A DNA stretch of 48,855 nucleotides from JBEIFW01 sp044370695 (GCA_044370695.1 JBILVB010000006.1:1-48855), one strand, 5' to 3'. Positions 9,828-19,664 are shown, numbered from the stretch's first letter. Notes: generated from the sequence alone by a model not told the origin. Made by a program: numbers and translations.

Positions 9828-10472
9828 ATGGCCGTGCGCATCAACGACATCGCTCCCGACTTCGAGGCCGAGACCACCCAGGGTCGGATCCGCTTCCACG
9901 AGTGGCTCGGCGACAGCTGGGCCATCCTGTTCTCCCACCCCAAGGACTTCACGCCCGTCTGCACCACGGAGCTCGGCTACGTGGCCAAGATCCTGCCGGA
10001 GTTCGACCGACGCGGGGTCAAGGTGATCGGGCTGTCGGTCGACCCCGTCGACTCGCACCATCGCTGGGAAGGAGACATCGAGGAGACCCAGGGCGCCAAG
10101 GTCACCTACCCGATGATCGGGGACCCGGACCACCGCATCGCCGAGCTGTACGACATGCTGCCTGCGACGGTCGGCACCGACCTGGCCAGCGTGCTCACCG
10201 TGCGTTCGGTCTATGTGATCGGTCCCGACAAGAAGGTGAAGTTGTCGATCACCTACCCGGCGTCCACGGGTCGCAACTTCGACGAGATCCTCCGGGTGAT
10301 CGACTCGCTGCAGTTGTCCGCCAAGCACCCGGTGGCCACGCCCGTGAACTGGAAGCCCGGTGGCGATGTGATCATCGGTGCCGCCGTCACCGACGAAGCG
10401 GCCAAGGAGAAGTTCCCCGGCGGTTGGCGCGCCGACAAGCCCTACCTGCGCTGGGTTCCTCAGCCGCAGTGA
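9828..10472 (+). CDS. 1-Cys peroxiredoxin (Prx6 family)
   Basis: A 214-residue cytoplasmic peroxidase that reduces hydrogen peroxide and organic peroxides. The active site FTPVCTTE is at residues 41-48 with peroxidatic Cys45. No other cysteine occurs in the chain, so resolution must use an external thiol, as in the Prx6 (1-Cys) class. The long C-terminal arm with PVATPVNWKPGGDVII is also diagnostic of that class. ATG 9828 is preferred over GTG 9798 because it follows a TAGCCT box by 7 bp and gives a normal N-terminus (MAVRINDIAPDFEA). It is divergent from the sigma factor and converges with the adenylyltransferase gene. Confidence 0.93.
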   Translation: MAVRINDIAPDFEAETTQGRIRFHEWLGDSWAILFSHPKDFTPVCTTELGYVAKILPEFDRRGVKVIGLSVDPVDSHHRWEGDIEETQGAKVTYPMIGDPDHRIAELYDMLPATVGTDLASVLTVRSVYVIGPDKKVKLSITYPASTGRNFDEILRVIDSLQLSAKHPVATPVNWKPGGDVIIGAAVTDEAAKEKFPGGWRADKPYLRWVPQPQ

Positions 10473-10496
10473 CCGCTGGATGACGGGGGCCGATCG

Positions 10497-11033
10497 TCAG
10501 GGCCCGGGACGCTCGGCCCGGGCCCTGCCCCAGGCCTCCACCCAGTCCCGCACGGGCGGGGCGAGGAACTCGAGGTGGTCGAGGGGACGTTCCCGGACCA
10601 TCGTCGCGCTGATCGGGACCGCTACCCGGTCCGGATCGACCGACGCCCCGACCGCGCCGAGCCGCCGGGCGATCTCCGAGCCGTACCCCTCGGAGGAGAA
10701 CACCACGTCGGGTCCCCGCTCGAGCGGCCAGCGCTCCCGGAACAACTCGATCCATCGCTGCCACAGCGTCTCGTCACCGAAGTCGGTGTCGAGATCGTGC
10801 GCCACGTGGACGACGGTGACGTCGGGGTGCAGGTCGGCCAGCCACCGGGCCCGCAGCGCGCCGGGCACCGCCTCACCGGCCCGGGTGTTCACGTAGACCA
10901 CGAGCCGGTCGACCTGCGCTGCGGCTCGCTCGATGAGATGACTGTGGCCGAGGTGCGGAGGGTTGAAGCGACCCACGATCAGGCCGGTCGGCGCGATGGG
11001 GCGCAGCGCGGGCACGGTGCGGTGCGTGGTCAC
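10497..11033 (-). CDS. NMN-adenylyltransferase-like nucleotidyltransferase
   Basis: A protein of about 178 residues of the HxGH nucleotidyltransferase superfamily. GRFNPPHLGH near the N-terminus (about residues 21-30) is the ATP-binding HxGH motif and ISATMVRE near the C-terminus matches the ISSTxxR motif, an arrangement typical of the NadM/NadR-type nicotinamide-mononucleotide adenylyltransferases in NAD synthesis. Another cytidylyl- or adenylyltransferase is possible. The start is uncertain: GTG 11033 or GTG 11015 would both leave the conserved fold intact, while a frame open further upstream would run into the divergent nitroreductase gene. The stop codon lies within a strong hairpin shared with the convergent peroxiredoxin gene. 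Confidence 0.7.
   Translation of the reverse strand: MTTHRTVPALRPIAPTGLIVGRFNPPHLGHSHLIERAAAQVDRLVVYVNTRAGEAVPGALRARWLADLHPDVTVVHVAHDLDTDFGDETLWQRWIELFRERWPLERGPDVVFSSEGYGSEIARRLGAVGASVDPDRVAVPISATMVRERPLDHLEFLAPPVRDWVEAWGRARAERPGP
10498..10527. terminator. Hairpin between convergent peroxiredoxin and adenylyltransferase genes
   Basis: A perfect 11-bp inverted repeat, CAGGGCCCGGG (10498-10508) and CCCGGGCCCTG (10517-10527), with an 8-base loop. It overlaps the minus-strand stop codon and lies 25 bp past the plus-strand stop. No T-run follows on either strand, so termination efficiency is uncertain. Confidence 0.5.
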
Positions 11034-11052
11034 GAACCGCGATGATGCCGTC

Positions 11053-11646
11053 ATGGACGTGTTCGAAGCGATGGGAACGGCCCGGGCGATGCGCTGGTTC
11101 ACCGAGGAGCCGGTGCCCGACGAACTGCTCGACAAGGTGCTCTGGGCCGCCACCCGAGCCTCGAGCCCCAACAACACGCAGTGCTGGGACTTCGTCGTCG
11201 TGCGCGACCCCGAGATCCGCGGCCGCATCGGCGCTGCGATCGAGCCGTTCGCACAGGTCGTGGCGTCGATGCCCACGCCGGACTCCGAGGTCGACCGCCG
11301 TACGCTCGCCGGCGCCCACAACCTGGCGTCGACCTTCGGGACGATCCCGGTGCTCATCTTCGTGTGCGGCCAGAACCTCTACCCACCCGGGCGGCCGCGA
11401 CCCGAGTTCATGTACTCGGCCGTGCACGCGGCGTCGCAGAACCTCGTCGTGGCTGCTCGCGCACTCGGTCTCGGGGCCGCCTTCACGACGATCCACGCGA
11501 CAGCCGAGCCCGCCATCCGCGAGATCCTCGGCATCCCGGAGGACCGCACGATCGGGGTGACCATCCCGCTCGGATGGCCCGGCCGCCCCTTCGGCCCGGT
11601 CGCGCGACGCCCTGTCGACGAGGTCGTCCACCACGACCACTGGTAG
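11053..11646 (+). CDS. Nitroreductase-family flavoprotein
   Basis: A 197-residue FMN-dependent oxidoreductase of the nitroreductase fold. The N-terminal AMRWFTEEPVPDELLDKVLWAATRASSPNNTQCWDF matches the FMN-binding entry motif, and the segment GLGAAFTTIHATAEPAIREILGIPEDRTIGVTIPLGWP matches the conserved C-terminal half (NxxLxAxxLGLG and xxGxP). Such enzymes reduce nitro groups, quinones or flavins with NAD(P)H; the physiological substrate is not evident. The ATG at 11053 has no clear ribosome binding site; GATGAT ends 6 bp upstream and may be a weak -10 box. It is divergent from the adenylyltransferase. Confidence 0.85.
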   Translation: MDVFEAMGTARAMRWFTEEPVPDELLDKVLWAATRASSPNNTQCWDFVVVRDPEIRGRIGAAIEPFAQVVASMPTPDSEVDRRTLAGAHNLASTFGTIPVLIFVCGQNLYPPGRPRPEFMYSAVHAASQNLVVAARALGLGAAFTTIHATAEPAIREILGIPEDRTIGVTIPLGWPGRPFGPVARRPVDEVVHHDHW

Positions 11647-11680
11647 GCGTCCCGACGGCCCGGTTGCCGGAACCTCGCCC

Positions 11681-11686
11681 TAGGCT
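11681..11686 (+). promoter_or_regulatory. Candidate -10 box for the ABC/FtsX operon
   Basis: TAGGCT fits the actinobacterial TAnnnT -10 pattern and lies 70 bp before the ATG at 11757, in the 110-bp gap after the nitroreductase. A -35 element at standard distance is not visible. Confidence 0.3.
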
Positions 11687-11756
11687 TTCGGGGCGTCCTC
11701 GGAGACGCAGGCCCGACCCCCCGGCGCCGACCTGCCGTCGACGAAAGGACCGTCGT

Positions 11757-12506
11757 ATGTCCACGCTCGCCCCCACCGGATCGCTCGTGGCCGCAGGAGC
11801 TGTCGACGCCTACAAGATCTACGGCAGCGGAGAGAACGAGGTCCGCGCCCTCGACGGTGTCAGCGTCGACTTCATGGCCGGGCGGTTCACGGCGGTCATG
11901 GGGCCGTCCGGTTCGGGCAAGTCGACGCTGATGCACTGCGTCGCCGGGCTCGACCGGCTCACCCGCGGCCGCGTGTTCATCGGCGACGTCGACCTGTCGA
12001 CGCTGAACGACAAGAAGCTCACCCAGCTGCGCCGATCGAAGATCGGCTTCATCTTCCAGGCGTTCAACCTGGTGCCAACGCTCACCGCGCTCGAGAACAT
12101 CACCCTGCCGATGGCCCTGGCCGGCGCCAAGGGTGACCAGGAGTGGGTGGACCGGGTGATCGACACCGTCGGCCTGCGCAACCGGCTGTCGCATCGACCG
12201 GCCGAGTTGTCGGGCGGGCAGCAGCAACGCGTCGCCGTGGCGCGAGCGCTCGCCTCTCGGCCGGCGATCATCTTCGCCGACGAGCCGACCGGCAACCTCG
12301 ACTCCCGGTCGGGCACCGAGATCCTGAGCTTCATGCGCCGTGCCGTCGACGAGTTCGGCCAGACGATCGTCATGGTCACCCACGATCATCTCGCTGCGTC
12401 GTACTCGGACCGGGTGCTGTTCCTGGGCGACGGCCGAATCGTCGACGAGATGCACGAGCCCACCGCCCAGTCGGTGCTCGACCGCATGAGGCGCTTCGGC
12501 GAGTAG
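11757..12506 (+). CDS. ABC transporter ATPase, MacB/LolD type
   Basis: A 249-residue ATPase of the MacB/LolD/FtsE group. Walker A GPSGSGKST is at residues 49-57, the Q-loop Gln at 101, LSGGQ at 151-155, Walker B IIFADE at 171-176 and the switch His at 209. The N-terminal 18 residues form a short extension before the first strand. ATG 11757 has GAAAGGA about 8 bp upstream. The next two genes encode FtsX-type permeases, so the complex is a type VII mechanotransmission ABC system, which does not pump through a channel but moves lipids, peptides or lipoproteins outside the membrane. The cargo is unknown. Confidence 0.9.
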   Translation: MSTLAPTGSLVAAGAVDAYKIYGSGENEVRALDGVSVDFMAGRFTAVMGPSGSGKSTLMHCVAGLDRLTRGRVFIGDVDLSTLNDKKLTQLRRSKIGFIFQAFNLVPTLTALENITLPMALAGAKGDQEWVDRVIDTVGLRNRLSHRPAELSGGQQQRVAVARALASRPAIIFADEPTGNLDSRSGTEILSFMRRAVDEFGQTIVMVTHDHLAASYSDRVLFLGDGRIVDEMHEPTAQSVLDRMRRFGE

Positions 12507-12509
12507 CGC

Positions 12510-15041
12510 GTGTTCACCCTGGCCTTGCGCAACCTGTGGGCCCGCAAGCTCCGGGTGCTGCTGCTCGTCGCCACGATCGCGTCCGGCGTCGGTTTCATCG
12601 TCGGATCGTTGGTGTTCGGCGAGACGCTCACCAAGAGCTTCGACGACCTGTTCTCGACCGCGTACCGCAACACCGACGTCGTGGTGCGGGGCACGCCGCT
12701 CTACGAGAGCGACTTCGGCACCGTGCGCGACCGGGTGCCGGGCGACGTCGTCGACGAGGTGAGCCGGGTGCCCGGCGTCGCCGGTGCTGCGGGGCTCGTG
12801 CAGTTCAGCCTCACCGTGCTCGACCCGGCCGGCCGACCGATCGGCTCCGGCGGTGCACCGTCGTTCGGCCAGACGTGGATCGCGCTCGAGCGGGCCAGCC
12901 CGTACCGCCTCGTCGCCGGTGCCGCCCCGGCGCGCGACGACGAGGTGGTGATCGATCGCAAGCTCGCCGCCGACGGCCCCTTCGCGCTCGGCGGCGCCAT
13001 CACCGTGCTGTCGAGTTCGGGACGCTCGTCCCACACGGTCGCCGGGGTCGTCACCTTCGGCGAGCAGGATTCCGCCGGCGGCGCCAACTCCGTGTTGTTC
13101 CCCCCGGCGACGGCGCAACGCCTCACGCGCGCGGGCGGAGCCTGGGACGAGGTGATCGTCGTGTCGGCCGGCGACGTCTCCGACGAGCAGCTCGCGGCGC
13201 GGATCGAGCAGGCCCTGCCCGGCCGCCCCATCGAAGCCGTGACGGCAGCGGCGGTGGCCAAGGAGAACACCGATGCACTCGCCGACGCCCTGTCGTTCAT
13301 CGACATCCTGCTGCTGGTGTTCGGCGCGATCTCGGTGATCGTGGCCACCTTCGTCATCGTCAACACCTTTGCGATCCTCGTCTCCCAACGACTTCGGGAG
13401 CTGGCGCTGCTGCGGGCACTCGGCGCGAGCGCCGATCAGGTGCGCCGCTCGGTACTCCTGGAGGCGACCGCGATCGGCGTCCTCGGCTCGCTGGCCGGGG
13501 TGGGATTCGGGTTGGTGCTCGCGCTCGGGATCAAAGCGCTGTTCGCAGCGTTCGGCGCGGACCTCCCGGCGACCGGGCTCGTGCTCACCCCGACGATGGT
13601 GGTGATCGGATTCGTCGTCGGCATCGTGTCGACGGTCGGCGCGGCGTACCTGCCGGCCCGCAAGGCGAGCCGCGTGCCCCCGATCGCTGCGTTGCGCGAT
13701 GCCGCGCTGCCCCCGGCGCGGACCACGATGGCCCGAATCGCTGTGGGTGCCGTGCTCGTCGTGGTCGCCGGCTTCGCGCTCGGTGGCGGTCTCTCCGGTG
13801 GTGAGATAGCGCTCGTCGGCGCAGCGGCACTCGCGGCGATCGTGGCGATGGCGACGCTCGCCCCCCTGTTCGCCCGCACGCTGGCCCGAGCGCTCGGGGC
13901 GCCGATCGCGCGCCTGCGCGGCATCACCGGCACGCTGGCGCGCGAGAACGCCTCGCGGTCGCCTCGCCGCACGGCGTCCACGGCGATGGCCCTCGCGGTC
14001 GGCGCGATGCTCGTCAGCTTCCTCCTCGTGCTGTCGGCGTCGATCACGGCGTCGGTCGGCGCGCTCGTCGACCGGGACATCACCGCCGACTTCACGATCG
14101 ACCAGAAGACCTTCGGTCCCGGCTTCCCGACGTCGGTCGCCGACGAGGTCCGGGCCGTCGCGGGCGTCGCCACCGTGACGCCGTACCGGCAGACCCAAGC
14201 ACTGATCGACGGGCGGGTCGTTCGGATCGTCGCCACCGACGCCGCGACCTTCCCGCAGGTGGTCCGGCTCGGGACGATCACCGGCGACCTGAGCGCGCTC
14301 GGTACCGACGGACTCGCCGTCCGGGCGGACACCGCCGCCGAGAAGGGCTGGACGCTGGGCTCGCGGGTCGAGGTGACCTCGGCGACCGGCCCGACGACGC
14401 TGACCGTGCGAGCCTTCTACGCGCCGAAGAACCTGGCGGACATCACCGGCGACTACCTCGTCGACCTCGCCTACGCCGACCAGGCGTCGAACGATCCGCT
14501 CGACTTCCTGCTCTTCGTCCGCCTCGCCGACGGCACGACCGAAGCACAGGCACGCCCCGGCCTCGACGCTGTCGTGCGACAGACCCCGACGCTCGTGCTG
14601 CAGAACCGCGAGGAGTTCAAGGACAGCCGAGCCCAGCGAATCAACCAGATCCTCGTGCTGTTCAACGCACTGCTCGCCCTCGCGATCCTGATCGCTGGCC
14701 TGGGCATCGCGAACACCCTGTCGCTGTCGATCCACGAACGCCGGCGCGAACTCGGCCTGCTGCGAGCCGTCGGCCAGACGAGGGCCCAGACCCGCAGCAT
14801 GGTCCGCTGGGAGGGAGCCATCATCGGCATCCTCGGTGCGGTGCTCGGGGTGGTGCTCGGGCTCGTCTTCGGCGTGGCCGTGGTGAAAGCGCTCGGCGAC
14901 CAGGGCATCGGCGAACTGGCGATCCCCACCAGCCTCGTCGTCGTGCTCGTCCTCGGTGCCCTGTTCGGCGTCGCCGCCTCCTGGCGACCCGCCCGGCGCG
15001 CCGCCCGCCTCGACATCCTCCAAGCGATCGGAAGCGAATGA
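12510..15041 (+). CDS. FtsX/MacB-type ABC permease, copy 1
   Basis: An 843-residue membrane protein with an N-terminal membrane helix (residues about 15-37), an extracytoplasmic MacB-type domain, an FtsX domain with three helices (about 265-385), a pair of helices in the middle (about 410-465), a second amphipathic region and extracytoplasmic domain from about 490, and a C-terminal FtsX domain (about 710-835). This is the duplicated, ten-helix layout of large FtsX-like permeases. GTG 12510 follows the ATPase stop by 3 bp. The protein is clearly related to the next gene product from its first residues, suggesting an old tandem duplication. Confidence 0.88.
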   Translation: MFTLALRNLWARKLRVLLLVATIASGVGFIVGSLVFGETLTKSFDDLFSTAYRNTDVVVRGTPLYESDFGTVRDRVPGDVVDEVSRVPGVAGAAGLVQFSLTVLDPAGRPIGSGGAPSFGQTWIALERASPYRLVAGAAPARDDEVVIDRKLAADGPFALGGAITVLSSSGRSSHTVAGVVTFGEQDSAGGANSVLFPPATAQRLTRAGGAWDEVIVVSAGDVSDEQLAARIEQALPGRPIEAVTAAAVAKENTDALADALSFIDILLLVFGAISVIVATFVIVNTFAILVSQRLRELALLRALGASADQVRRSVLLEATAIGVLGSLAGVGFGLVLALGIKALFAAFGADLPATGLVLTPTMVVIGFVVGIVSTVGAAYLPARKASRVPPIAALRDAALPPARTTMARIAVGAVLVVVAGFALGGGLSGGEIALVGAAALAAIVAMATLAPLFARTLARALGAPIARLRGITGTLARENASRSPRRTASTAMALAVGAMLVSFLLVLSASITASVGALVDRDITADFTIDQKTFGPGFPTSVADEVRAVAGVATVTPYRQTQALIDGRVVRIVATDAATFPQVVRLGTITGDLSALGTDGLAVRADTAAEKGWTLGSRVEVTSATGPTTLTVRAFYAPKNLADITGDYLVDLAYADQASNDPLDFLLFVRLADGTTEAQARPGLDAVVRQTPTLVLQNREEFKDSRAQRINQILVLFNALLALAILIAGLGIANTLSLSIHERRRELGLLRAVGQTRAQTRSMVRWEGAIIGILGAVLGVVLGLVFGVAVVKALGDQGIGELAIPTSLVVVLVLGALFGVAASWRPARRAARLDILQAIGSE

Positions 15042-15096
15042 GCGTCCCGTCGCCCCGACCTGCGGCGCGGCCGCTCTCCGTGGGAGCCTCCTGACG

Positions 15097-17697
15097 ATGT
15101 TGAAACTTGCGCTGCGCGAAGTCTTGGCCCACAAGCGGCGACTCGTGTCCACGATCGTCGCCATCGTGCTGGGCATCGGCTTCCTGTCGGGCATCTACGT
15201 GCTGTCCGACACGGTGAAGCGGACCTTCGACGACCTGTTCGCAAGCGTGTACCGGGACGTGGACGTTGTCGTCGAGCCCCGTTCGCTGCTCGGCGGGAGC
15301 GGTGGCGGCGAGAGCGAAGGATTCGCTCCGAGACGCCTTCCCGGCGTCGTGCTCGAGACGGCGCGAGCGGTCGACGGCGTGGACACGGCCTCGCCCTACC
15401 TGCGCGGTTACGCCCAGCCGCTCGACGGCCGGGGCAAGCTCGTGGGCGGGACGAACTCGTTCGCGTTCGGGATCGCCTGGATCGCCGACGCCCGGGCCAA
15501 CCCGTTCTCCATCACCGCCGGTCGAGCGCCGGCGGCCGACGACGAAGTCGTCCTCGGTCGGACCACGATGCGACTCGGCGGCTTCCGGATCGGGGAGCAG
15601 GTGCGGGTCCAGTCGCGCGCCCGCACCGGCACCTACACGATCGTCGGCGAGATGCGCTTCGGGACGGCCGACTCGCCGGCCGGCGCGCACGTCACCGCCT
15701 TCACGCTGCCGGAAGCCGACGAGATCTTCGGCGCCGAGGGGAAGATCAACGAGGTGTTCCTCGTCGCGCGCGACGGCGTCGACCCGGCGGCGCTCAAGGC
15801 AGCCGTGGTGCAGGCGACCAACGCCGACACCCGTATCGATGCCCGGCTCGACGTGCTCACCGGGGCCGAGATGGCCGCGAAGGAAGCCAGCCGGTTCCGC
15901 GACCAGCTCGAGAACTTCACGAAGTTCCTGGCCGCGTTCTCGTTGTTGTCGTTGGTGATCGGCGGTTTCGTGATCTTCAACACCTTCTCGATCATCATCA
16001 CCCAGCGGCGCCGCGAGTTGGCCCTGCTGCGAGCCGTCGGGGCCGAGCGCCGCCAGGTGACCACCGCCGTGCTGGTCGAGTCGGTGATCCTCGCAGCGGT
16101 CGGGAGCGTGGCCGGCCTCGGCGCCGGGCTCCTGCTGGCCTGGGGAGTGCGGGAGGGTCTCGGGGTCGCCGGCATCCAGATCCCCGCCCAGAGCCTCGTG
16201 ATCGCCCCCCGGACGGTCGCGCTGGCGTTGGGGGCCGGGATGCTCGTCACCGTGGTCGCCGCCGTGTACCCGGCGCTTCGGGCCTCGCGGGTGCCACCGG
16301 TCGAGGCCATGCGCGAGGCGGCGTTCGAAGCACGCCGCCTGTCCGCGACCCGGCTGCTCGTCGGCCTCGGCGTGTTCGCCGTGGCGATCGCCGTGCTGGC
16401 CTGGGGGTTGGGCTACGACGGGGTCGGCGACGCAGGGGTGATCCGGGTCATGGGCAGCTTCGTGCTCGTGATGATCCTGATGCTCCCCCTCATCGGCCCC
16501 CATCTGGTTCGGCCCTTCGCCCGCAGCGCCGGCAAACCGCTCGACGGGCGAGGGATCTCGGGCCACCTGGCGCGCCAGAACGCCATGCGCTCGCCCCGCC
16601 GCACCGCGCTGACCTCGTACGCGCTCGCGGTCGGGCTCGCCCTCGTCGGCCTGATCGCCGTGTTCGCCTCGTCGTTCAATGCCCTCATCGACACGGCGAT
16701 CGACGGACAGTTGCGCGGCGAGTTCGTGGTGCAGGCCGAAGGGCCACGTGGTCTCGACCCGGCCGTCGCCGCCGAATTGCGTTCCGCACCGGGCGTCCAG
16801 GCCGTGACCGGGTTCCGCCTGGGCCGCGTCCGTTTCGAGGACGCAGCGGGCGACGACGGGCCGCCGTTCATCGTCGGCCTCGACCCGTCGGTGATCGACC
16901 AGCTCGTCGCGATCCCGATGGCCCAGGGCCGGATGGCCGACGTCGGTGTCGACGAGATCGCCGTCGACAAGGCCGAGGCCACCGCCAACGGCTGGAAGAT
17001 CGGGAGCACCGTGCCCGTCGTGTTCCGTGACGCCGGCCGGGTCGAGCTGCGGGTCGGCGCCGTCATCGATGCCGGCCAGTTCCGGGCCTTCACCCAGGGC
17101 GCGACGCGGATCATCTCGTTGGAGACCTACGACAAGTACTTCGCCGACCCGGTCGATTTCCAGGTCTACGTCAAGGCCGCATCGGGCGAAGACCTCGAGG
17201 CACTCCAGGACCGGTTGGCCACCACGCTCGCGCCGTACAGCTCGGCGAGACTCACGGACCAGATCGGCTTCCGCAAGACCGTGCGGGATCAGATCGATCC
17301 GTTCGTGTACTTCATCTACGGGTTGTTGCTGATCTCGATCCTGATCGCCGGGGTCGGTGTCGCCAACACCATGAAGCTCTCGGTCACCGAGCGCACGCGC
17401 GAGCTCGGCCTGCTCCGAGCGGTCGGCATGGTGCGGGGCCAGAGCCGCACCATGGTCCGGTGGGAGTCGGTGCTGATCTCGGTGTTCGGTGCGCTCGTCG
17501 GGATGCTCGCCGGTGTCGCCTACGGGATCGCCCTGCTGCGGGTCCTGCGCAAGCAGGGATTCACCGAACTCGTCGTGCCCTACGGCCAGCTCGGGGTCTT
17601 CCTCGTCGGCGCCTTCGTGCTCGGCGTGGTGGCGGCCTGGGGCGCAGCACGACGGGCAGCGAAGCTCGACGTCCTTCGAGCGATCGCGACCGAGTAG
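15097..17697 (+). CDS. FtsX/MacB-type ABC permease, copy 2
   Basis: An 866-residue paralogue of the preceding permease with the same layout: N-terminal helix, extracytoplasmic domain, FtsX domain (about residues 280-405), a central helix pair, a second extracytoplasmic domain and a C-terminal FtsX domain (about 735-860). ATG 15097 starts the protein at MLKLALREVLAHKRR, aligned with the start of copy 1; the frame is open upstream but that stretch overlaps copy 1. The two permeases probably form a heterodimer served by the single ATPase. Cargo is unknown. Confidence 0.88.
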   Translation: MLKLALREVLAHKRRLVSTIVAIVLGIGFLSGIYVLSDTVKRTFDDLFASVYRDVDVVVEPRSLLGGSGGGESEGFAPRRLPGVVLETARAVDGVDTASPYLRGYAQPLDGRGKLVGGTNSFAFGIAWIADARANPFSITAGRAPAADDEVVLGRTTMRLGGFRIGEQVRVQSRARTGTYTIVGEMRFGTADSPAGAHVTAFTLPEADEIFGAEGKINEVFLVARDGVDPAALKAAVVQATNADTRIDARLDVLTGAEMAAKEASRFRDQLENFTKFLAAFSLLSLVIGGFVIFNTFSIIITQRRRELALLRAVGAERRQVTTAVLVESVILAAVGSVAGLGAGLLLAWGVREGLGVAGIQIPAQSLVIAPRTVALALGAGMLVTVVAAVYPALRASRVPPVEAMREAAFEARRLSATRLLVGLGVFAVAIAVLAWGLGYDGVGDAGVIRVMGSFVLVMILMLPLIGPHLVRPFARSAGKPLDGRGISGHLARQNAMRSPRRTALTSYALAVGLALVGLIAVFASSFNALIDTAIDGQLRGEFVVQAEGPRGLDPAVAAELRSAPGVQAVTGFRLGRVRFEDAAGDDGPPFIVGLDPSVIDQLVAIPMAQGRMADVGVDEIAVDKAEATANGWKIGSTVPVVFRDAGRVELRVGAVIDAGQFRAFTQGATRIISLETYDKYFADPVDFQVYVKAASGEDLEALQDRLATTLAPYSSARLTDQIGFRKTVRDQIDPFVYFIYGLLLISILIAGVGVANTMKLSVTERTRELGLLRAVGMVRGQSRTMVRWESVLISVFGALVGMLAGVAYGIALLRVLRKQGFTELVVPYGQLGVFLVGAFVLGVVAAWGAARRAAKLDVLRAIATE

Positions 17698-17706
17698 GAG
17701 CAGACG

Positions 17707-18111
17707 GTGGCCGATCGTTTCGACCCGGGGCACCTCCCGGACGCCGTACGGCAGTTCCTGACCGAGCGTCACCTCGCGTCCCTCACGACGCTGCGGGCCG
17801 ACGGATCGCCGCACGTGGTTCCCGTCGGGTTCAGCTACGACGAGGCGAACCGACTCGCCCGTGTGATCACCTTCGCCCCGTCGGTGAAGGCCCGCAACGC
17901 TGCCCGAGGCAGCCGGGCGGCCGTCTGCCAGGTCGATGGCGGCCGCTGGCTGACCCTCGAGGGGGTCGCCCGGCTCGTCACCCTCGACGACCATCCCACC
18001 GCGGTCGCCGCTGCGGTGGCCGGCTACCGGGCCCGGTATCGGGAGCCGAAGGTCCGGCCGGATCGGGTGGCCATCGAGATCGTCGTCGACCGCATCATCG
18101 GGCGGGCCTGA
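17707..18111 (+). CDS. PPOX-class, probably F420-dependent flavin oxidoreductase-like protein
   Basis: A 134-residue split-barrel protein of the pyridoxamine-5'-phosphate-oxidase-like group. The N-terminal pattern FLTERHLASLTTLRADGSPHVVPVGF and the later GRWLTLEGVARLV match actinobacterial PPOX-class F420-dependent enzymes, which use the deazaflavin F420 as a hydride carrier. FMN or haem binding is an alternative in this fold. GTG 17707 follows the FtsX gene by 9 bp with GGAGCA as ribosome binding site, so it is probably cotranscribed with the ABC genes, though a functional link is not obvious. It converges on nuoN. Confidence 0.78.
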   Translation: MADRFDPGHLPDAVRQFLTERHLASLTTLRADGSPHVVPVGFSYDEANRLARVITFAPSVKARNAARGSRAAVCQVDGGRWLTLEGVARLVTLDDHPTAVAAAVAGYRARYREPKVRPDRVAIEIVVDRIIGRA

Positions 18112-18122
18112 CCGCAGCGACG

Positions 18123-18146
18123 CTCGGCGAGCGGTCCGCGGCCGAG
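18123..18146. terminator. Hairpin between convergent PPOX and nuoN genes
   Basis: CTCGGC (18123-18128) pairs with GCCGAG (18141-18146) and an inner GCGG/CCGC extends the stem with a small bulge. It fills the 36-bp gap between the two stop codons. No T-run is visible. Confidence 0.35.
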
Positions 18147-18147
18147 A

Positions 18148-19664
18148 TCAGTTCGCGGCGAGTACCGGTACGGCGTTGCGGGCCCAGTCGATCGCCCAAC
18201 CCGGAGCGATGCCGACCACGAGCGTGAACCCCACCGCCAGGACGACCACGAGACCGGCCGAGAGCGGGATCCGGACCCGTTCGCGGCCTTCGTCGCCGGC
18301 AACCGGATCGGCCAGCCACATGCTGACCATGATGCGCAGGTAGAGGTAGGCCGAGATCACGGCAGCCAACATCGCCACGATCGCGATCGCGTAGCTGCGG
18401 GCGTCGACGGCCGCCGTGATCACCCCGAACTTGGCGACGAAGCCCGAGGTGAGCGGCACCCCGGCCTGTGCGAGCAGCAACACCGTGAAGGCCAAGGCGA
18501 GCGCCGGACGTTCCCGGCCGAGTCCCCGGTATCGGGACAGCGAATGGTCGCCGTCTCCCGTGCGACCCACCAGGCCGACCACGGCGAAGGTGCCCAGCAC
18601 GAGCACGGCGTAGGCCAGGAGATACAGCAGCGAGCCCGCCGTACCACGGTCGCTCACCGCCTCGACACCGACCAGGATGAACCCGGCGTGGTTGATCGAG
18701 GAGTAGGCGAGCATCCGCTTCACGTTGGTCTGGACGGCAGCGAGGATCGAGCTGATCGCCAGGGTCGCCACGGCGATGACGAAGACGGCCGGCTTCCAAT
18801 CCTTCTGGTAATCGACGAAACCCTGGGTGAACACCCGCAGCAGACCGGCGAAGGCCGCCGCCTTCGCCGCGGACGCCATGAAGCCCGTCACGGGTGACGG
18901 GGCCCCCTGGTACACGTCGGGCGTCCACACGTGGAACGGCGCAGCAGCGATCTTGAACCCCAACCCGACGAGCAGCAGGCCGAACCCGGCGAGCAGGAGC
19001 CCGTTGTCGAGGATCGTCACCGCACGCAGGAAGGAGCGGACGTCGGCCAGGTTCGTCGACCCGGTGGCGCCGTACACCAGGGCGATGCCGTAGAGCAGGA
19101 AGGCAGACGCGAAGCCTCCCAGCACGAAGTACTTGAGGGCCGACTCCTGCGAGTCGAGCCGGCGAGCGTGGCCGGCGGCGAGCACGTAGAGCGCGATCGA
19201 GAGAATCTCGATCCCCAGGAACAGCACGATGAGGTCGTTGGCCATCGCCATGACCACGCCGCCGAGCGCGCTGCACAGCAGCAGTGCGTACAGCTCGATG
19301 CCGTCGAGTTGCTCACGGCGTAGGTAGTCGTCGAGCAGCAGGGCGGCCAGCGCCGCCGCGATGCAGATGGTGATGGCGACGAACAGACCGAAGTGATCGA
19401 GGTTCAACGCCCGGCCGATCAGGCCCAGTGGACCTTCGTCGTCGATCCGATGCCACTGGAAGCCGAACAGCACCCCGGAGGCGGACGCGGTCACGACGGT
19501 GCCGAGGGCGTAGAGGCCTCGGGGCCAGCGCGGCGTCAGCGCCGCCGCCACCATCAGCACGAGGGCGCCAGCCAGGAGCACGATGATCGGGCTCATGCCG
19601 TACCAGTCGATCGGCGGCCCGACGAAGGGCGCCGGCTGACCGGCGGTGGTCTGGGCGAGGACCG

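Noticed and set aside
11379..15194. Open frame of more than 1200 codons on the minus strand opposite the ABC/FtsX genes
   Set aside because: The translation is Arg/Gly/Asp/His-rich without fold-like hydrophobic pattern, and the plus strand encodes clear ABC and FtsX proteins. It is the usual antisense shadow of a GC-rich gene.
14821..17994. Open frame of about 1050 codons on the minus strand opposite the second FtsX gene
   Set aside because: Same composition artefact; it begins inside the PPOX gene and crosses the gene boundary of two well-supported plus-strand genes.
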